Of a DNA stretch of 64,000 nucleotides, positions 15,731 through 24,688 are shown in pieces. A program made the translations under genes and the position numbers. The notes beneath the pieces are model-generated. The model saw only the letters and a program-made list of their open reading frames with translations. It searched no databases and was not told the origin of the DNA. The stretch is from Rhodococcus jostii RHA1 (GTDB taxonomy: Bacteria; Actinomycetota; Actinomycetes; Mycobacteriales; Mycobacteriaceae), in contig NC_008271.1 in NCBI RefSeq assembly GCF_000014565.1, forward strand, positions 268,362 to 332,361, read 5' to 3'. The number at the start of each line of letters is the position of its first letter. Within the stretch, counting starts at the first letter, position 1.

Positions 15731-18700
15731 GCCGCACCCCGGATCGCCGCGCGGGTGGCTCGCGAGTCCAGGGCGTCGAACACGTGGGCCAGGTGCACGT
15801 AATGCGTCCAGTCCGAACGGATCAGCTCGATGTCGTCGGCCATCTTCACGATGAATCGGCGGGCCTGGTCCAGGTGTTCGGTGTCGGTGTCCTCGTCGAG
15901 GGTGTCCTCCCCGCCGCCGCCGAGACCGGCCAGGAGTGACTCGTAGCCCTCGCCGAGGGGAAGGTTCAGCAGCTTGAGCGCGCCCTCGATTGCGTGGGCG
16001 TTGCCGCCGAGGTCACCGATGATCACCTCGTACGTCAGCGCGGACTTGTCGTCGGTGCCGTCGACTCCGAGGTAGTCGTCGGGCAGCTGTGAGCACACCA
16101 GCGCGCGGACCTTGTACTTGCGGCTGTCGCGGGCGATCCGCAGGTTCAGGGTGCGTCCGGCGCCGGTCTGCTCGAGGTACTTGTTCTCGTCGAGGAAGAG
16201 AACCTTGCGTTCGTAACGCGGCAGCTCGTAGACGAGCCGGTTCGCCATCCACGCCGCCATATGCATGAGAGGGCCGGCCATCCGCTGCTGCGGGGTCCAC
16301 TGAGCCGGGTCGGTGCCCTCGGGGGGTAGTTGCAGGCCCGGCATCGTCAGAACCGTCAGGCGCACGTTGCGATCGACGTCCTCGCCGTCGCCGATGGTTC
16401 CCTCCTCCGGGAAGAGCACACGGGCCTCGGCAAGCTTTGACATCATCGCCAGGTCCTGGTGGATGGACCGCGCGCAGGAAATCAGGTCGACGTTGGTTTC
16501 GTCCTTGCCGTCGCCGATCGCGGCGATGGCGGCAAGGACTTCGCTCAGGTTGTGGTTGCGGTCGCCGCCGACCATGTTCGCCGCGGTCTGAAGGACCGTC
16601 TCGGTCCATGGGTGTTCGAGCCGCGACGGCGTGAGCATCATCTTCAGCACCGACACCGCTACCGAGATCCGCTCCGCCTCCGCGGCCCGCAGATCCGCCT
16701 CGTACTGCGACTGTGCGGCGGCGACCGGATCGGCGTCGTCGGCGTAGTCGGGATTGGACGAGTCGTACTCCGGGTCGCCGCGCCGGGGGTCGACGATCAC
16801 CCGGTACGGGTTGAGCGATCCCGGACGCGAGGTGCGCCCGGTCAGCGCCTGCACCTCGGCGATACCCCGGAACTCGGGTAGCTGCGCAAGCTTCTTCAGC
16901 GGCCCCGACGGGTCGAGCACCACACCGTAGGCACCGGCACGCACCGCCTGGTAGACGAGCATCCCGGCGAGGAACGTCTTACCCGAGCCGGGCACCGCGA
17001 CGATCGGTGTCAGACCCGACTTGTGCTTCTTCTCGTGCGCGGCGAACAGATCCCACACCGCGGGCCGCGGGGCGATCGACGCGGTCTGTCCGACCACCAC
17101 GCCGGTGCGGTCACCGATCCGGTCACCGACCGCGGCCATCCCGGCCGAGAGGGCTTCGACGTTCATCCGCCGGCAGTGCGCGATGTTCGCCAGCGGCTCC
17201 CCCGGGACGAACTCGCGCAGCAGCTGGTACTGGCCGTGTTCCTGTTCCAGGCGAATCCGCGGCGCATACATCTCCTGCAGCAACGCGACCTTCTCCTTGG
17301 CCTCCTTCGGCGACGAACCGACGACGAGGACGCGGTACCAGCCCTCGGTGCGTATCGACAGGCCCGAGTGGTCCTCCTCGATGTCGGAGATCACCCGTTG
17401 GGCGAGTGCGTGCTGTTCGGCCAGTTCCTGCGGCGGGGACTGGTCGTGTTCGACGGTGTAGTGGTCGAACTGGGCCTCGATCTTCGATGTCAGCCGGCGC
17501 AGGCTGCGCAGCGTCTGCCCCTTGGTCTTGAGCGATATGCGCTCGGACCATTCGAGGGGTTCGCCGGACGGGTCACCGATCACCTGCCACGGCAGCATCT
17601 TCTCCGGGATCGGCAGCGGCGCCATGCGCCCGACCGTCAGGACGATCGCGTAGCCGGTGTAGTCCCGGCCGCCGACCTGCCCGCGCACCGTGGTGTAGCC
17701 GTCGCCGGGGGTCAGCTCGAGGTTGGTGAGGTCTTCGAGTGCGGCGACATCGGATTCCTCCCAGTCGCCGGCACCGGAGATCACACCGTCCGCATCGAGC
17801 GGCAGCCCGAGTGTCGCCGAGCGCAACAGCAGGTAGTCCATCTGCGCTGCGGTTGCGGGTTTGGCGTTCACACCCTGCCCGGACAGGTGCCGCTCGATCG
17901 TGGCGAGGTGATCGGCGATCGCCTTCTGCTCGCCCAGAAATGCATCGCGCGCCCACGTGCGCCACAGCCGGGCGAACCTGCCGATCAGTGGCCAGTCGAC
18001 GACCGGAAGAAGCCACTGCCCGACCGTGTCGAGACCCTGCGCGCCCGCCGAGCGCGGCGGCAGTTCCACACCCCAGTAGCGGCCCTTCTGGGTCGGGTTG
18101 CCCCACAGCATCGCGTGCTGTTGCCCGCGTAGGTAATCCGCCCACGACAACGCCCCCGGCACGTCCGGGATCGGATCGGCCCACCCGTCATGCGCCTGCG
18201 CCCACTGCCGCACCGGCCACGGTGTGCGCACCAGCCGCCGGTGCAGCCCCGTCACCCCGGCCTCGGCAAGATTCGCCACGACCAAGCCCTCGTTCTGGAT
18301 GTAGCGGCGCTGCTTGCCGACCGGACGCATGTTCCACGGCCCCGGCGGCTGCACGAACCACGCCGTCGACTGCCGGCGCGTGCGGGTGATGTTGCCCTCC
18401 ACCCCGACCAGCGCGAGACGCACCGCCTTGCGTTCGCGGTCCGCGCGCCTTTTCGCCGCCGCGGCCTGCCGGGTGAACTCCGCCTCCGGGTCGGCGCGGC
18501 GGCGGCGCTTCTTCCCGCGTCGCTTGCCCTGTCCGGTGGGTTCTGCCGCCGCGTCCGGTGCGGGGGAGGAGGCCGCGACCGGTGCGGGGGCTGCGATGCT
18601 GTTGTTCGGGGCCTTCGACCAGGCCAATTCCTGGGCCGGGGCCGGTGTGGCGGCCGATCGGTTCGCCGCCATCGCCGCCGCCCACGAGGGCGGTAACGCC

Positions 18701-18783
18701 CCGGGCGGCACGATGGCCGGATCGGGCTCGCCGAAGTTCGGATCGAACAGTGCGGCGATCTCGTTGTCGGGCTGCAAAGTCAT
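15727..18783 (-). CDS. VirB4-type conjugation ATPase
   Basis: 1,018 residues. A Walker A motif (AVPGSGKTF, about residue 595) and a Walker B (KVLFLDENKYLEQ, about 860) lie in a large RecA-like C-terminal domain. The N-terminal half corresponds to the VirB4/TrbE-like region, and residues 1-110 are a Pro/Ala-rich, basic extension. VirB4 proteins energise assembly of the type IV secretion channel at the inner face of the membrane. It follows the small membrane gene with an ATGA overlap, and the gene order (small membrane proteins, VirB4, VirB6, VirB8-like, hydrolase) is the usual Gram-positive conjugation order. Confidence 0.85.
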   Translation of the reverse strand: MTLQPDNEIAALFDPNFGEPDPAIVPPGALPPSWAAAMAANRSAATPAPAQELAWSKAPNNSIAAPAPVAASSPAPDAAAEPTGQGKRRGKKRRRRADPEAEFTRQAAAAKRRADRERKAVRLALVGVEGNITRTRRQSTAWFVQPPGPWNMRPVGKQRRYIQNEGLVVANLAEAGVTGLHRRLVRTPWPVRQWAQAHDGWADPIPDVPGALSWADYLRGQQHAMLWGNPTQKGRYWGVELPPRSAGAQGLDTVGQWLLPVVDWPLIGRFARLWRTWARDAFLGEQKAIADHLATIERHLSGQGVNAKPATAAQMDYLLLRSATLGLPLDADGVISGAGDWEESDVAALEDLTNLELTPGDGYTTVRGQVGGRDYTGYAIVLTVGRMAPLPIPEKMLPWQVIGDPSGEPLEWSERISLKTKGQTLRSLRRLTSKIEAQFDHYTVEHDQSPPQELAEQHALAQRVISDIEEDHSGLSIRTEGWYRVLVVGSSPKEAKEKVALLQEMYAPRIRLEQEHGQYQLLREFVPGEPLANIAHCRRMNVEALSAGMAAVGDRIGDRTGVVVGQTASIAPRPAVWDLFAAHEKKHKSGLTPIVAVPGSGKTFLAGMLVYQAVRAGAYGVVLDPSGPLKKLAQLPEFRGIAEVQALTGRTSRPGSLNPYRVIVDPRRGDPEYDSSNPDYADDADPVAAAQSQYEADLRAAEAERISVAVSVLKMMLTPSRLEHPWTETVLQTAANMVGGDRNHNLSEVLAAIAAIGDGKDETNVDLISCARSIHQDLAMMSKLAEARVLFPEEGTIGDGEDVDRNVRLTVLTMPGLQLPPEGTDPAQWTPQQRMAGPLMHMAAWMANRLVYELPRYERKVLFLDENKYLEQTGAGRTLNLRIARDSRKYKVRALVCSQLPDDYLGVDGTDDKSALTYEVIIGDLGGNAHAIEGALKLLNLPLGEGYESLLAGLGGGGEDTLDEDTDTEHLDQARRFIVKMADDIELIRSDWTHYVHLAHVFDALDSRATRAAIRGAA

Positions 18784-19178
18784 CGGGAGGACTCACCTTC
18801 GATCGGTGTAACGGCATCCGCGCTGCCGGCAGCGCGGGACAGGGCGGGAATGCGGAGCACGACGGTCTGGCCGGGCTTCGGCGGGCGCGGTGCGATCAGG
18901 TCATTCCACGCGGCCCGGATCACCGACCGGACCGGGCGGTCGGCGTTGACGAACTTCGTCACCCGCGCGGTGAGCGCGACGGTGATGACGATCATCACGA
19001 CGAGGGACTTGAACCCCAGCGGCACGTGCACGACGGCGCGGGCGATGACGAAGACGGTGACCAGGAATGCGGACCCGAGCCCGAGCGCCGCATACCGAAT
19101 CCGGACCGGCAGCGTGAACCCGGTCGGACCGAGATAGTGCTGATCCACCCGGTGCAGCAGGTCGTCGTTGTCGATCAC
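18780..19178 (-). CDS. VirB3/PrgI/TcpE-like small membrane protein
   Basis: 132 residues with two closely spaced transmembrane helices (about 29-49 and 54-70, separated by a short loop around HVPLGFKS) and a cytoplasmic C-terminal tail. Size, topology and position directly upstream of the VirB4 ATPase (ATGA overlap) match VirB3/PrgI/TcpE proteins, which anchor VirB4 to the membrane. The family assignment rests on position and topology. Confidence 0.6.
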   Translation of the reverse strand: MIDNDDLLHRVDQHYLGPTGFTLPVRIRYAALGLGSAFLVTVFVIARAVVHVPLGFKSLVVMIVITVALTARVTKFVNADRPVRSVIRAAWNDLIAPRPPKPGQTVVLRIPALSRAAGSADAVTPIEGESSR

Positions 19179-19222
19179 GGTCGGCTCCCTTCGAACGTCG
19201 ATTGGTGATCGGGCACGGCAGG

Positions 19223-19534
19223 TCAGACCACCCGGATACCGAACAGGCCGAGAATCCAGTTGCCGATGCCGGTCGCGGCACTCTCACTGCTCGCGAGGGA
19301 AAAGAACGCGATACCGACGAGCGAGAGGCCACCGACGGTGAAGACCTTCGACAGGTTGCCGCGCAGACCACCGACGAGGACCACGCACGCGATCAGCGCG
19401 AGGATCGTGAAGATGATGTTGTCGCCGATCCAGGCACGCAGGCCGCCGGTGGAGACTTCGGTGTCCTGGGCGAGTACGTCGACGGTTCCATGCGGGGTGG
19501 TCGCCAGTTCGACGACTGCGGACGAAAGGGACAT
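19223..19534 (-). CDS. Small VirB2-like membrane protein
   Basis: 103 residues from the ATG at 19534, which has GGAG seven bases upstream; a GTG at 19540 is less well placed. The N-terminus is short and Ser/Thr-rich. Two hydrophobic helices follow (IIFTILALIACVVLVGG; KVFTVGGLSLVGIAFFSLA) and a third short one near the C-terminus. A small two-helix protein at the head of a VirB3-VirB4-VirB6 operon is commonly the pilin-like VirB2 equivalent; that role is inferred. It is the first gene of the minus-strand transfer operon, so the promoter lies in 19540-19800. Confidence 0.55.
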   Translation of the reverse strand: MSLSSAVVELATTPHGTVDVLAQDTEVSTGGLRAWIGDNIIFTILALIACVVLVGGLRGNLSKVFTVGGLSLVGIAFFSLASSESAATGIGNWILGLFGIRVV

Positions 19535-19984
19535 GAGCACACTCCATCGCTGAGATTCGGTGCAACCTGAATGTGGATGCGCACGACCGTAAGTCGATCT
19601 CGCTTTTCATCTCAACGGGGTGTCCGCGGCGGGATCGGGTCATCGGCGCAGGTGAACGAAACAGTGCGGCATCGGGAATGTCGCTTCCAGCGACGACCGC
19701 GCAACGCGGGGATTCGCAGCGGTGAACCGCACAACGGTGACGGCCCATGGACGGTCGCGACGCCAAGGGGTCCAGGGGTGTAGCGGATATGGGTGCACAC
19801 CCTGGCTGGACAAGCGCGAGACTGGGGTGCGCGCACGCGGTGCAGACGGCCACACCCAAACGGGTCAGTCGAGGGCGGTTCACAGCGAGCGGATCGAGCG
19901 AACAGGAAGGCGTGCGTCGAAGAAACGCTCAGATGCGCGGTGAAAACGGGACCGGATTCGGCGATGGATTTCGGCGGTGGATTC

Positions 19985-20385
19985 GAGCGCTCGAAAAAGC
20001 GCCTCCCACGCCCACCCCCTCCGGGGGCCACTCCCCCCCGGCGTTCCTTGGGGGGGAGTGTAATCCAGAATTACGCTCAGCGCCAACGCTATTCGGAACG
20101 CCCACGTCGAACGCAATCCGCAGTGCTCGAACCACCTTCATGCCGAGCACTCATCGCCCACGCGTGCAAGCTGTGTTCCACAGCGCTCACAACACCGCTC
20201 GATCGACCACGCGAACCCACTCACCGAGGCGCGCGGCGAAGCGCTCGAGAGAGCACTCGAACGAGCATTGAAAGCCGCGCTGAAACACAGCCCGTAGAGC
20301 ACTCGGTGAACGCCCCGCAGAGCGCTCGAACGAGCGTGCCGAACAATGGCCTGCAGAGCGCCCGTCAGGTGCGAGTCGAGCACTT
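19985..20385. repeat. GAGC(A/G)CTCGAAC repeat cluster with hairpin; candidate oriT or iteron origin
   Basis: The 1-kb gene-free stretch between the two divergent transfer operons (19535-20562) contains at least four exact GAGC(A/G)CTC boxes (19985, 20145, 20297, 20320), one more in GAGCACTCGAACGAGC at 20251, and near matches at 20182, 20239 and 20378. The two longest copies, 20251-20266 and 20320-20335, are 69 bp apart and share GAGC(A/G)CTCGAACGAGC. Upstream is a strong inverted repeat, CACTCCCCCCC (20029-20039) against GGGGGGGAGTG (20050-20060), with a 10-bp loop, followed by GTAAT/ATTAC arms (20060-20074). Repeats plus hairpin beside the coupling-ATPase gene suggest an origin of transfer or replication, or an operator for both operons. 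Confidence 0.55.
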
Positions 20386-20562
20386 GGAGGGTTCGGCAAT
20401 ACGGCCTGGAGATCGAGTGCGAGAGCGGTGTTCGCCACACCGGCGGGAGTGCTCCGCTCGAGGGGGACACCCCGTTGAGGAAAATCGCGGGTTTCTGTCA
20501 CTGTGCTCAAAGACGCCTCAGCGGACGGCGTTCAGGCTCGACACGATCGAAAGGCACAGGCG

Positions 20563-22707
20563 GTGAGCGGAAATCACGACCCACTCAAGGACTGGGTGGT
20601 CTCGGCGTGGCGCGATACTTTCGGCGATTCCGGCGGTCGCGCCGGCCAGGTCGGCGAGAACGGCCCGCCGACGCGCATCCGCCGTTTCACCCCGCTCTCG
20701 CCGATCGTCGTCGTCGCCGCGGGCGTTGCTGGGTCCTCCCCGCGTCTGATGTCGATGGCCGCCGACAACGAGACGGTCGTCGAGGTATTGACGAGGTTGC
20801 ACGACTACCGGGTGCTGCTTGTCGCCGCCGCGGCCCTGCTCGTCGTCGTCGACGTCCTGCGCCACCGCAGGCACAGGTGGTCGCAGATGCTCGAATCGAT
20901 GGTCCGGCAGGGCACCGGACACCTGCCGAAGAAGGTCGCCGTCTCGTTCCCGTCGGGGTGGCGTGTGATCCGCCGCGCGAGGATCACACTGCACCGCGGC
21001 ACCATCATTCGGCCCAAGCAGCTCGAAGAGGTCTCCCGCGCAATCGAGGCCGCGTTCCCCGCCACCGTACAGAGCGAGACCAAAGTGCGGCACGTGGCGC
21101 ACCGCGACCGCATCGTCATCACCCGCGAGTCGATCGCCCCGGACACGCGTTCCGTCCGTCAGCGGACACTACAGTCCGCGCTCGATGCAGCGTCGATGTT
21201 CACTGACCCGAAGGTGTCGGTCGAGAGCGTTGACGAGGACGGCATCGAGACCGGCTACCGGATCGCGTTCGAGAAGTCGATGAATACCGGTGTGAAGGGC
21301 TTCCAGTTCAAGGTCGAAGAAGCCCTCGCCTCGCTGGCGGGCCCGCACGAGTCCGGTCGCAACTGGACCACCGACTGGTACCCCGAAGGGGGCTATCTGG
21401 TGATGCGTCTGGTCACCGCGATGCCCGCGCGCGTCGACCACCCGCTCGAGTTGGTCGACGAGAACCTGCGGCACCTGCCGTATGCGACCGGTGCCGCGGA
21501 CCGAATCATGTACTGGGACGTCTCCACCAGTTCCAACAAGCCGCACTGCCTGATCGTCGGCCCGACCGGTGGTGGCAAGACATCGGTGATCCGCACCCTG
21601 TTGACCGAGGCCGCCCGCCGCGGGGTTCCGTTCGTCGGAGTCGATCCGAAGATGATCGAACTCGACGGTCTCGAGGGTTACCCCGGCTGCGGCGCGATCA
21701 TCTACGACGCACTGCGCGCGGCGATGTTCGTGCGCGTACTGCATGCCGAGATGATGGCCCGCAACGCCTACATCCATCAGATGAAGATCGAGGGCTCGCA
21801 GCTACCGCTGATGATCGCGGTGCTCGATGAGTTCTTCATTCTCTCTGGCAAGTGGCAGCGTTTGGCCAAGACCGGTGACGACGAGACCCGCGCACTGCTC
21901 AAAGAACTCGACCCTCTCGGTGCGTGGGCCGACCTCGCTGTTCTGGCCCGGTCGGCCGGTATCCGTCTGTTGCTCGGTGTGCAGCGCCCCGACGCCTCTC
22001 TGTTCGGTGGTGCCTCCGGTAACGCACGCGACAACTTCGGTACCCGCATCAGCCTCGGCAACCTCTCGCAGGACGGTGCGCTGATGATGTGGGGCGATTC
22101 GACCGTGGGCCGCGAGGTCGACACCTCCGTCAAGGGCCGCGGCATCGCGCTCGGCGACGACGGCAACCCGGTCGATGCGCAGATGTGGTGGACCCCGAAC
22201 GTCGACCGCCACCCCAACAAGTGGAACCAGCTCGCCGAGCGCGAGAAGGCGATCATCGACGGCCTCATGCCCACCGAGGCCCCGCGGTTCACCTGCTACT
22301 CGCAGGAGCTGGCCTCGTTCATCGAGTCCGAGCGCGCCCTGGCCACGCGGGCACGCAGGCACGGCCGTGCTCCCGAGCCGATCGTTATCGGCGCGACCGC
22401 CGCCACCGACGGCGACACGTCCGCCGAGTCGCCGACTGTGGACGCCGCGCCCACCGGCGATGACGACTTCTCGGACGTCATTCCGGCCTCCGCGGTCGAG
22501 GCCGGCCAGACCGTCCTCGTCGATGACGACCACGGCGAGCTCGTCCCGGTCACCGTCGACTCGGTCGACGTCCGCTGCGGCGCCGAGGGCGATGTCGTCG
22601 AGACCGTACTCACCGTGGGCACCGGCCGCGTGAAGACCCGCATCACCTACGACGCCACTGGCGTCGTCGTCCTCCCAGAACCCGACCTCGTCGGAGCGCC
22701 TGTATGA
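20563..22707 (+). CDS. FtsK/SpoIIIE-type coupling ATPase (TcpA-like)
   Basis: 714 residues from GTG 20563, with a GAAAGG-like site upstream; an earlier GTG at 20503 is possible. Two N-terminal hydrophobic helices (about 45-60 and 82-100) are followed by a long linker domain and the FtsK-like motor, with Walker A GPTGGGKTS (about residue 332) and Walker B MIAVLDEFF (about 420). Such proteins are the coupling proteins of Gram-positive conjugation that bring DNA to the channel, or pump double-stranded DNA in actinobacterial elements. The C-terminal 80 residues are acidic. It is the first gene of the plus-strand half of the transfer region and ends in an ATGA overlap with a 31-codon frame. Confidence 0.85.
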   Translation: MSGNHDPLKDWVVSAWRDTFGDSGGRAGQVGENGPPTRIRRFTPLSPIVVVAAGVAGSSPRLMSMAADNETVVEVLTRLHDYRVLLVAAAALLVVVDVLRHRRHRWSQMLESMVRQGTGHLPKKVAVSFPSGWRVIRRARITLHRGTIIRPKQLEEVSRAIEAAFPATVQSETKVRHVAHRDRIVITRESIAPDTRSVRQRTLQSALDAASMFTDPKVSVESVDEDGIETGYRIAFEKSMNTGVKGFQFKVEEALASLAGPHESGRNWTTDWYPEGGYLVMRLVTAMPARVDHPLELVDENLRHLPYATGAADRIMYWDVSTSSNKPHCLIVGPTGGGKTSVIRTLLTEAARRGVPFVGVDPKMIELDGLEGYPGCGAIIYDALRAAMFVRVLHAEMMARNAYIHQMKIEGSQLPLMIAVLDEFFILSGKWQRLAKTGDDETRALLKELDPLGAWADLAVLARSAGIRLLLGVQRPDASLFGGASGNARDNFGTRISLGNLSQDGALMMWGDSTVGREVDTSVKGRGIALGDDGNPVDAQMWWTPNVDRHPNKWNQLAEREKAIIDGLMPTEAPRFTCYSQELASFIESERALATRARRHGRAPEPIVIGATAATDGDTSAESPTVDAAPTGDDDFSDVIPASAVEAGQTVLVDDDHGELVPVTVDSVDVRCGAEGDVVETVLTVGTGRVKTRITYDATGVVVLPEPDLVGAPV

Positions 22708-22799
22708 CCACTCGCGGTAACTCCAAATTTCCTCGAGGACACCTCCCGAGACTGACCCCCAGCTACACCAACACCATCACCGAAAGGGAACACCCATGA
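22704..22799 (+). CDS. Possible 31-residue coupled micro-protein
   Basis: A frame of 31 codons (MTTRGNSKFPRGHLPRL...) that starts in an ATGA overlap with the FtsK-like gene and ends in an ATGA overlap with the next gene at 22796. The double overlap is what one expects for a translated coupling ORF. The protein is basic and has no recognisable motif. It may serve only to carry ribosomes across the 88-bp spacer. Confidence 0.35.
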   Translation: MTTRGNSKFPRGHLPRLTPSYTNTITEREHP

Positions 22800-23143
22800 G
22801 CCGCCGTATCTCCCAGTCGATCACCCCGACGACCGAGGACGTGGCCGCGCTGCGCGGTCCGTTCGTCGCCAAGGGTGCGAACGACCCTGTCATCAAGTCG
22901 CTTCGGGAATACTTCAAGAGTTCGGTCCCCACGTGGCTGGCCAAGCTCAGCGAGGAGCAGGAGCTGACCCGCGACCGGCTCGCAGAGATCCGAGCCGCCT
23001 CGTCGAAGCGCCGCGTCGTTATCGAAGCGCTGCCTGAGGGAAGCGCCCGTGACAAGGCCCTTACCGAGCTGGAGACGGCCGAGGCCGTCGTCGACGACAT
23101 GGACAACGCGCTGTCCGGAGCCAGCGCCTTCGGGGTCAGCTAG
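22796..23143 (+). CDS. Small helical protein of the transfer operon
   Basis: 115 residues, hydrophilic and predicted mostly helical (LSEEQELTRDRLAEIRAAS... ALTELETAEAVVDDMDNAL), suggesting a coiled-coil or dimeric accessory protein. A GAAAGGGA ribosome site lies 8 bp upstream of ATG 22796. It sits between the coupling ATPase and the ParA-like ATPase (2-bp gap to the latter), so it may be a partner of one of them. I do not recognise the family. Confidence 0.65.
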   Translation: MSRRISQSITPTTEDVAALRGPFVAKGANDPVIKSLREYFKSSVPTWLAKLSEEQELTRDRLAEIRAASSKRRVVIEALPEGSARDKALTELETAEAVVDDMDNALSGASAFGVS

Positions 23144-23145
23144 AG

Positions 23146-24639
23146 ATGACGCCGACTGTCGATGTCGAGATCACCTCCAAGACTACTGCCCGCGCCACCC
23201 TGGCGGACGCCAACGTGCCTCCAATGAATCTGGAGGCGCACGAAAGCAAGACGCTCTCCACTGTTGTGCACGAGTTTTTGCACAACATGGCGCAGGCCCA
23301 GGGCGTTGATGTCGAGGTGGTCTACCGGACAGCCAAGGACACTCGGTTCCTGACCGTCGGCCCGGACGGGAAGGCAGAGGAACGTGCTCCGAGCATGCCC
23401 CTGCCGATCATCACCGAGGCCCCACCTGGACCGGTTGTGGAGCCTGTCTCCACGCCTAGGGGTGGGCCGGTGGTGGTGGCGGCCGAACAGATGGCCTACG
23501 AGGCTGCCCCGCAACCCGTCGATGCCTCTACACCATCCCGGGTGGGGCAGCGGCCGACCGGGCCGGTCACAGGCCCGATCAAGGGTCCACTGGATGTGCG
23601 CCCGCAGCTCTCCGCGCCGCACGTAACCCCCGACGACTCACCCGACGTGGTTTCGCCCGCCCGCAAAGGACTGCGCGGCACCCTCAACACGCTCGGTTTC
23701 AAGCTCCCCCCAAAATCGGGATCCTCCGAGGAACGCGCACGCCGCACCGCCGCTGTGACAGGTCGGTATATCGCTACCATCGGCCGGCAGGTGGACGCCG
23801 ACGCGACGATTGTGGTACTCAACCCCAAAGGAGGCGTTGGAAAGACACCGCTGTTGCTCGGCATCGCCGACACCCTCGCGATGTACCGGCCGGCGACCTC
23901 GATTGTCGCCTTCGACGTCAGCGACTCCGGCGGCGGCCTCGCTGACAGGGCCGCAGTCGGCGCCGACCACGGACCCGACGTATGGGATGTCCTCGAACAC
24001 GCCGAAGAGCTGACAGCCCCCGGAGTGCGGGCCAGCGCGCTGGGAAGGTTCACGATCCGACAGCCCACCGGCGTCGAGATCGTGCCCGGCTACCGGCGGA
24101 TCGCTGCCGCGGCTATCGACCGCCACGCCTGTGAGATCCTCGCCTCGGTCCTGCGCCGGCACCGACAGTTGCTGCTCGTCGACACCGGCAACAACACAAA
24201 CTCCTCGGCATGGCAGTGGGCCACCGAAGCCGATGTCGTCGTCATTCCTGTCCCCCTGCGCGGCACGATTCCCGGCACGGTCGCCGAGATGATCGATGAC
24301 TTGGCGGGTGTGGCACCAGAGGTCCTCGACCGAGTGCTGATGCTGATCACCGAAGGTCCCGACGATGACCCGGAAACCGAATTCGACGACGTGGAGAACT
24401 TCATCAGGGGCGGCATCGCGCCGGACAGGTTCGTGCGCATTCCCTACGACCGGCTGCTGCACAGCGGCCGCATCAATTACCCGCAACTCCAGCCGAAGAC
24501 CCGAACAGCGCTGATCGCCGCCGCCGCGAAGGTCGTCGAGCTGCTGAGCACCATCGACCCCACCGCCGGGGGACTGATCGACACCACCAAATTGCACTCG
24601 ATCGCCCGCCCACAGCCCATCACCCGTATCCGCTCGTAA
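23146..24639 (+). CDS. ParA/MinD-like ATPase of the transfer operon
   Basis: 497 residues. The N-terminal 200 residues are a poorly conserved, Pro-rich region with a possible small folded domain (about 1-75). The C-terminal half is a deviant-Walker ParA/MinD-type ATPase: NPKGGVGKTP (about residue 225), Asp in VAFDVSDSGGG, and the switch-like LLLVDTGNNTNSSAW. After the P-loop Lys-Thr the expected Ser/Thr is replaced by Pro (GKTP). Similar proteins in actinobacterial conjugation and ESX-linked loci position the secretion machinery. No parB gene follows, so a plasmid-partition role is less likely than a transfer role. Confidence 0.75.
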   Translation: MTPTVDVEITSKTTARATLADANVPPMNLEAHESKTLSTVVHEFLHNMAQAQGVDVEVVYRTAKDTRFLTVGPDGKAEERAPSMPLPIITEAPPGPVVEPVSTPRGGPVVVAAEQMAYEAAPQPVDASTPSRVGQRPTGPVTGPIKGPLDVRPQLSAPHVTPDDSPDVVSPARKGLRGTLNTLGFKLPPKSGSSEERARRTAAVTGRYIATIGRQVDADATIVVLNPKGGVGKTPLLLGIADTLAMYRPATSIVAFDVSDSGGGLADRAAVGADHGPDVWDVLEHAEELTAPGVRASALGRFTIRQPTGVEIVPGYRRIAAAAIDRHACEILASVLRRHRQLLLVDTGNNTNSSAWQWATEADVVVIPVPLRGTIPGTVAEMIDDLAGVAPEVLDRVLMLITEGPDDDPETEFDDVENFIRGGIAPDRFVRIPYDRLLHSGRINYPQLQPKTRTALIAAAAKVVELLSTIDPTAGGLIDTTKLHSIARPQPITRIRS

Positions 24640-24688
24640 TCCTTCGCTCACGTCGGTCTCTCGAGCACCACAGAACAGGAGCTACACC

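Noticed and set aside
16459..18132. Long plus-strand frames opposite the VirB4 gene (for example 17023-18132)
   Set aside because: Antisense to a conserved ATPase, with composition typical of shadows.
23146..24639. A parAB partition locus
   Set aside because: Only the ParA-like ATPase is present; no ParB and no parS-like repeats next to it, and it is embedded in the transfer operon.
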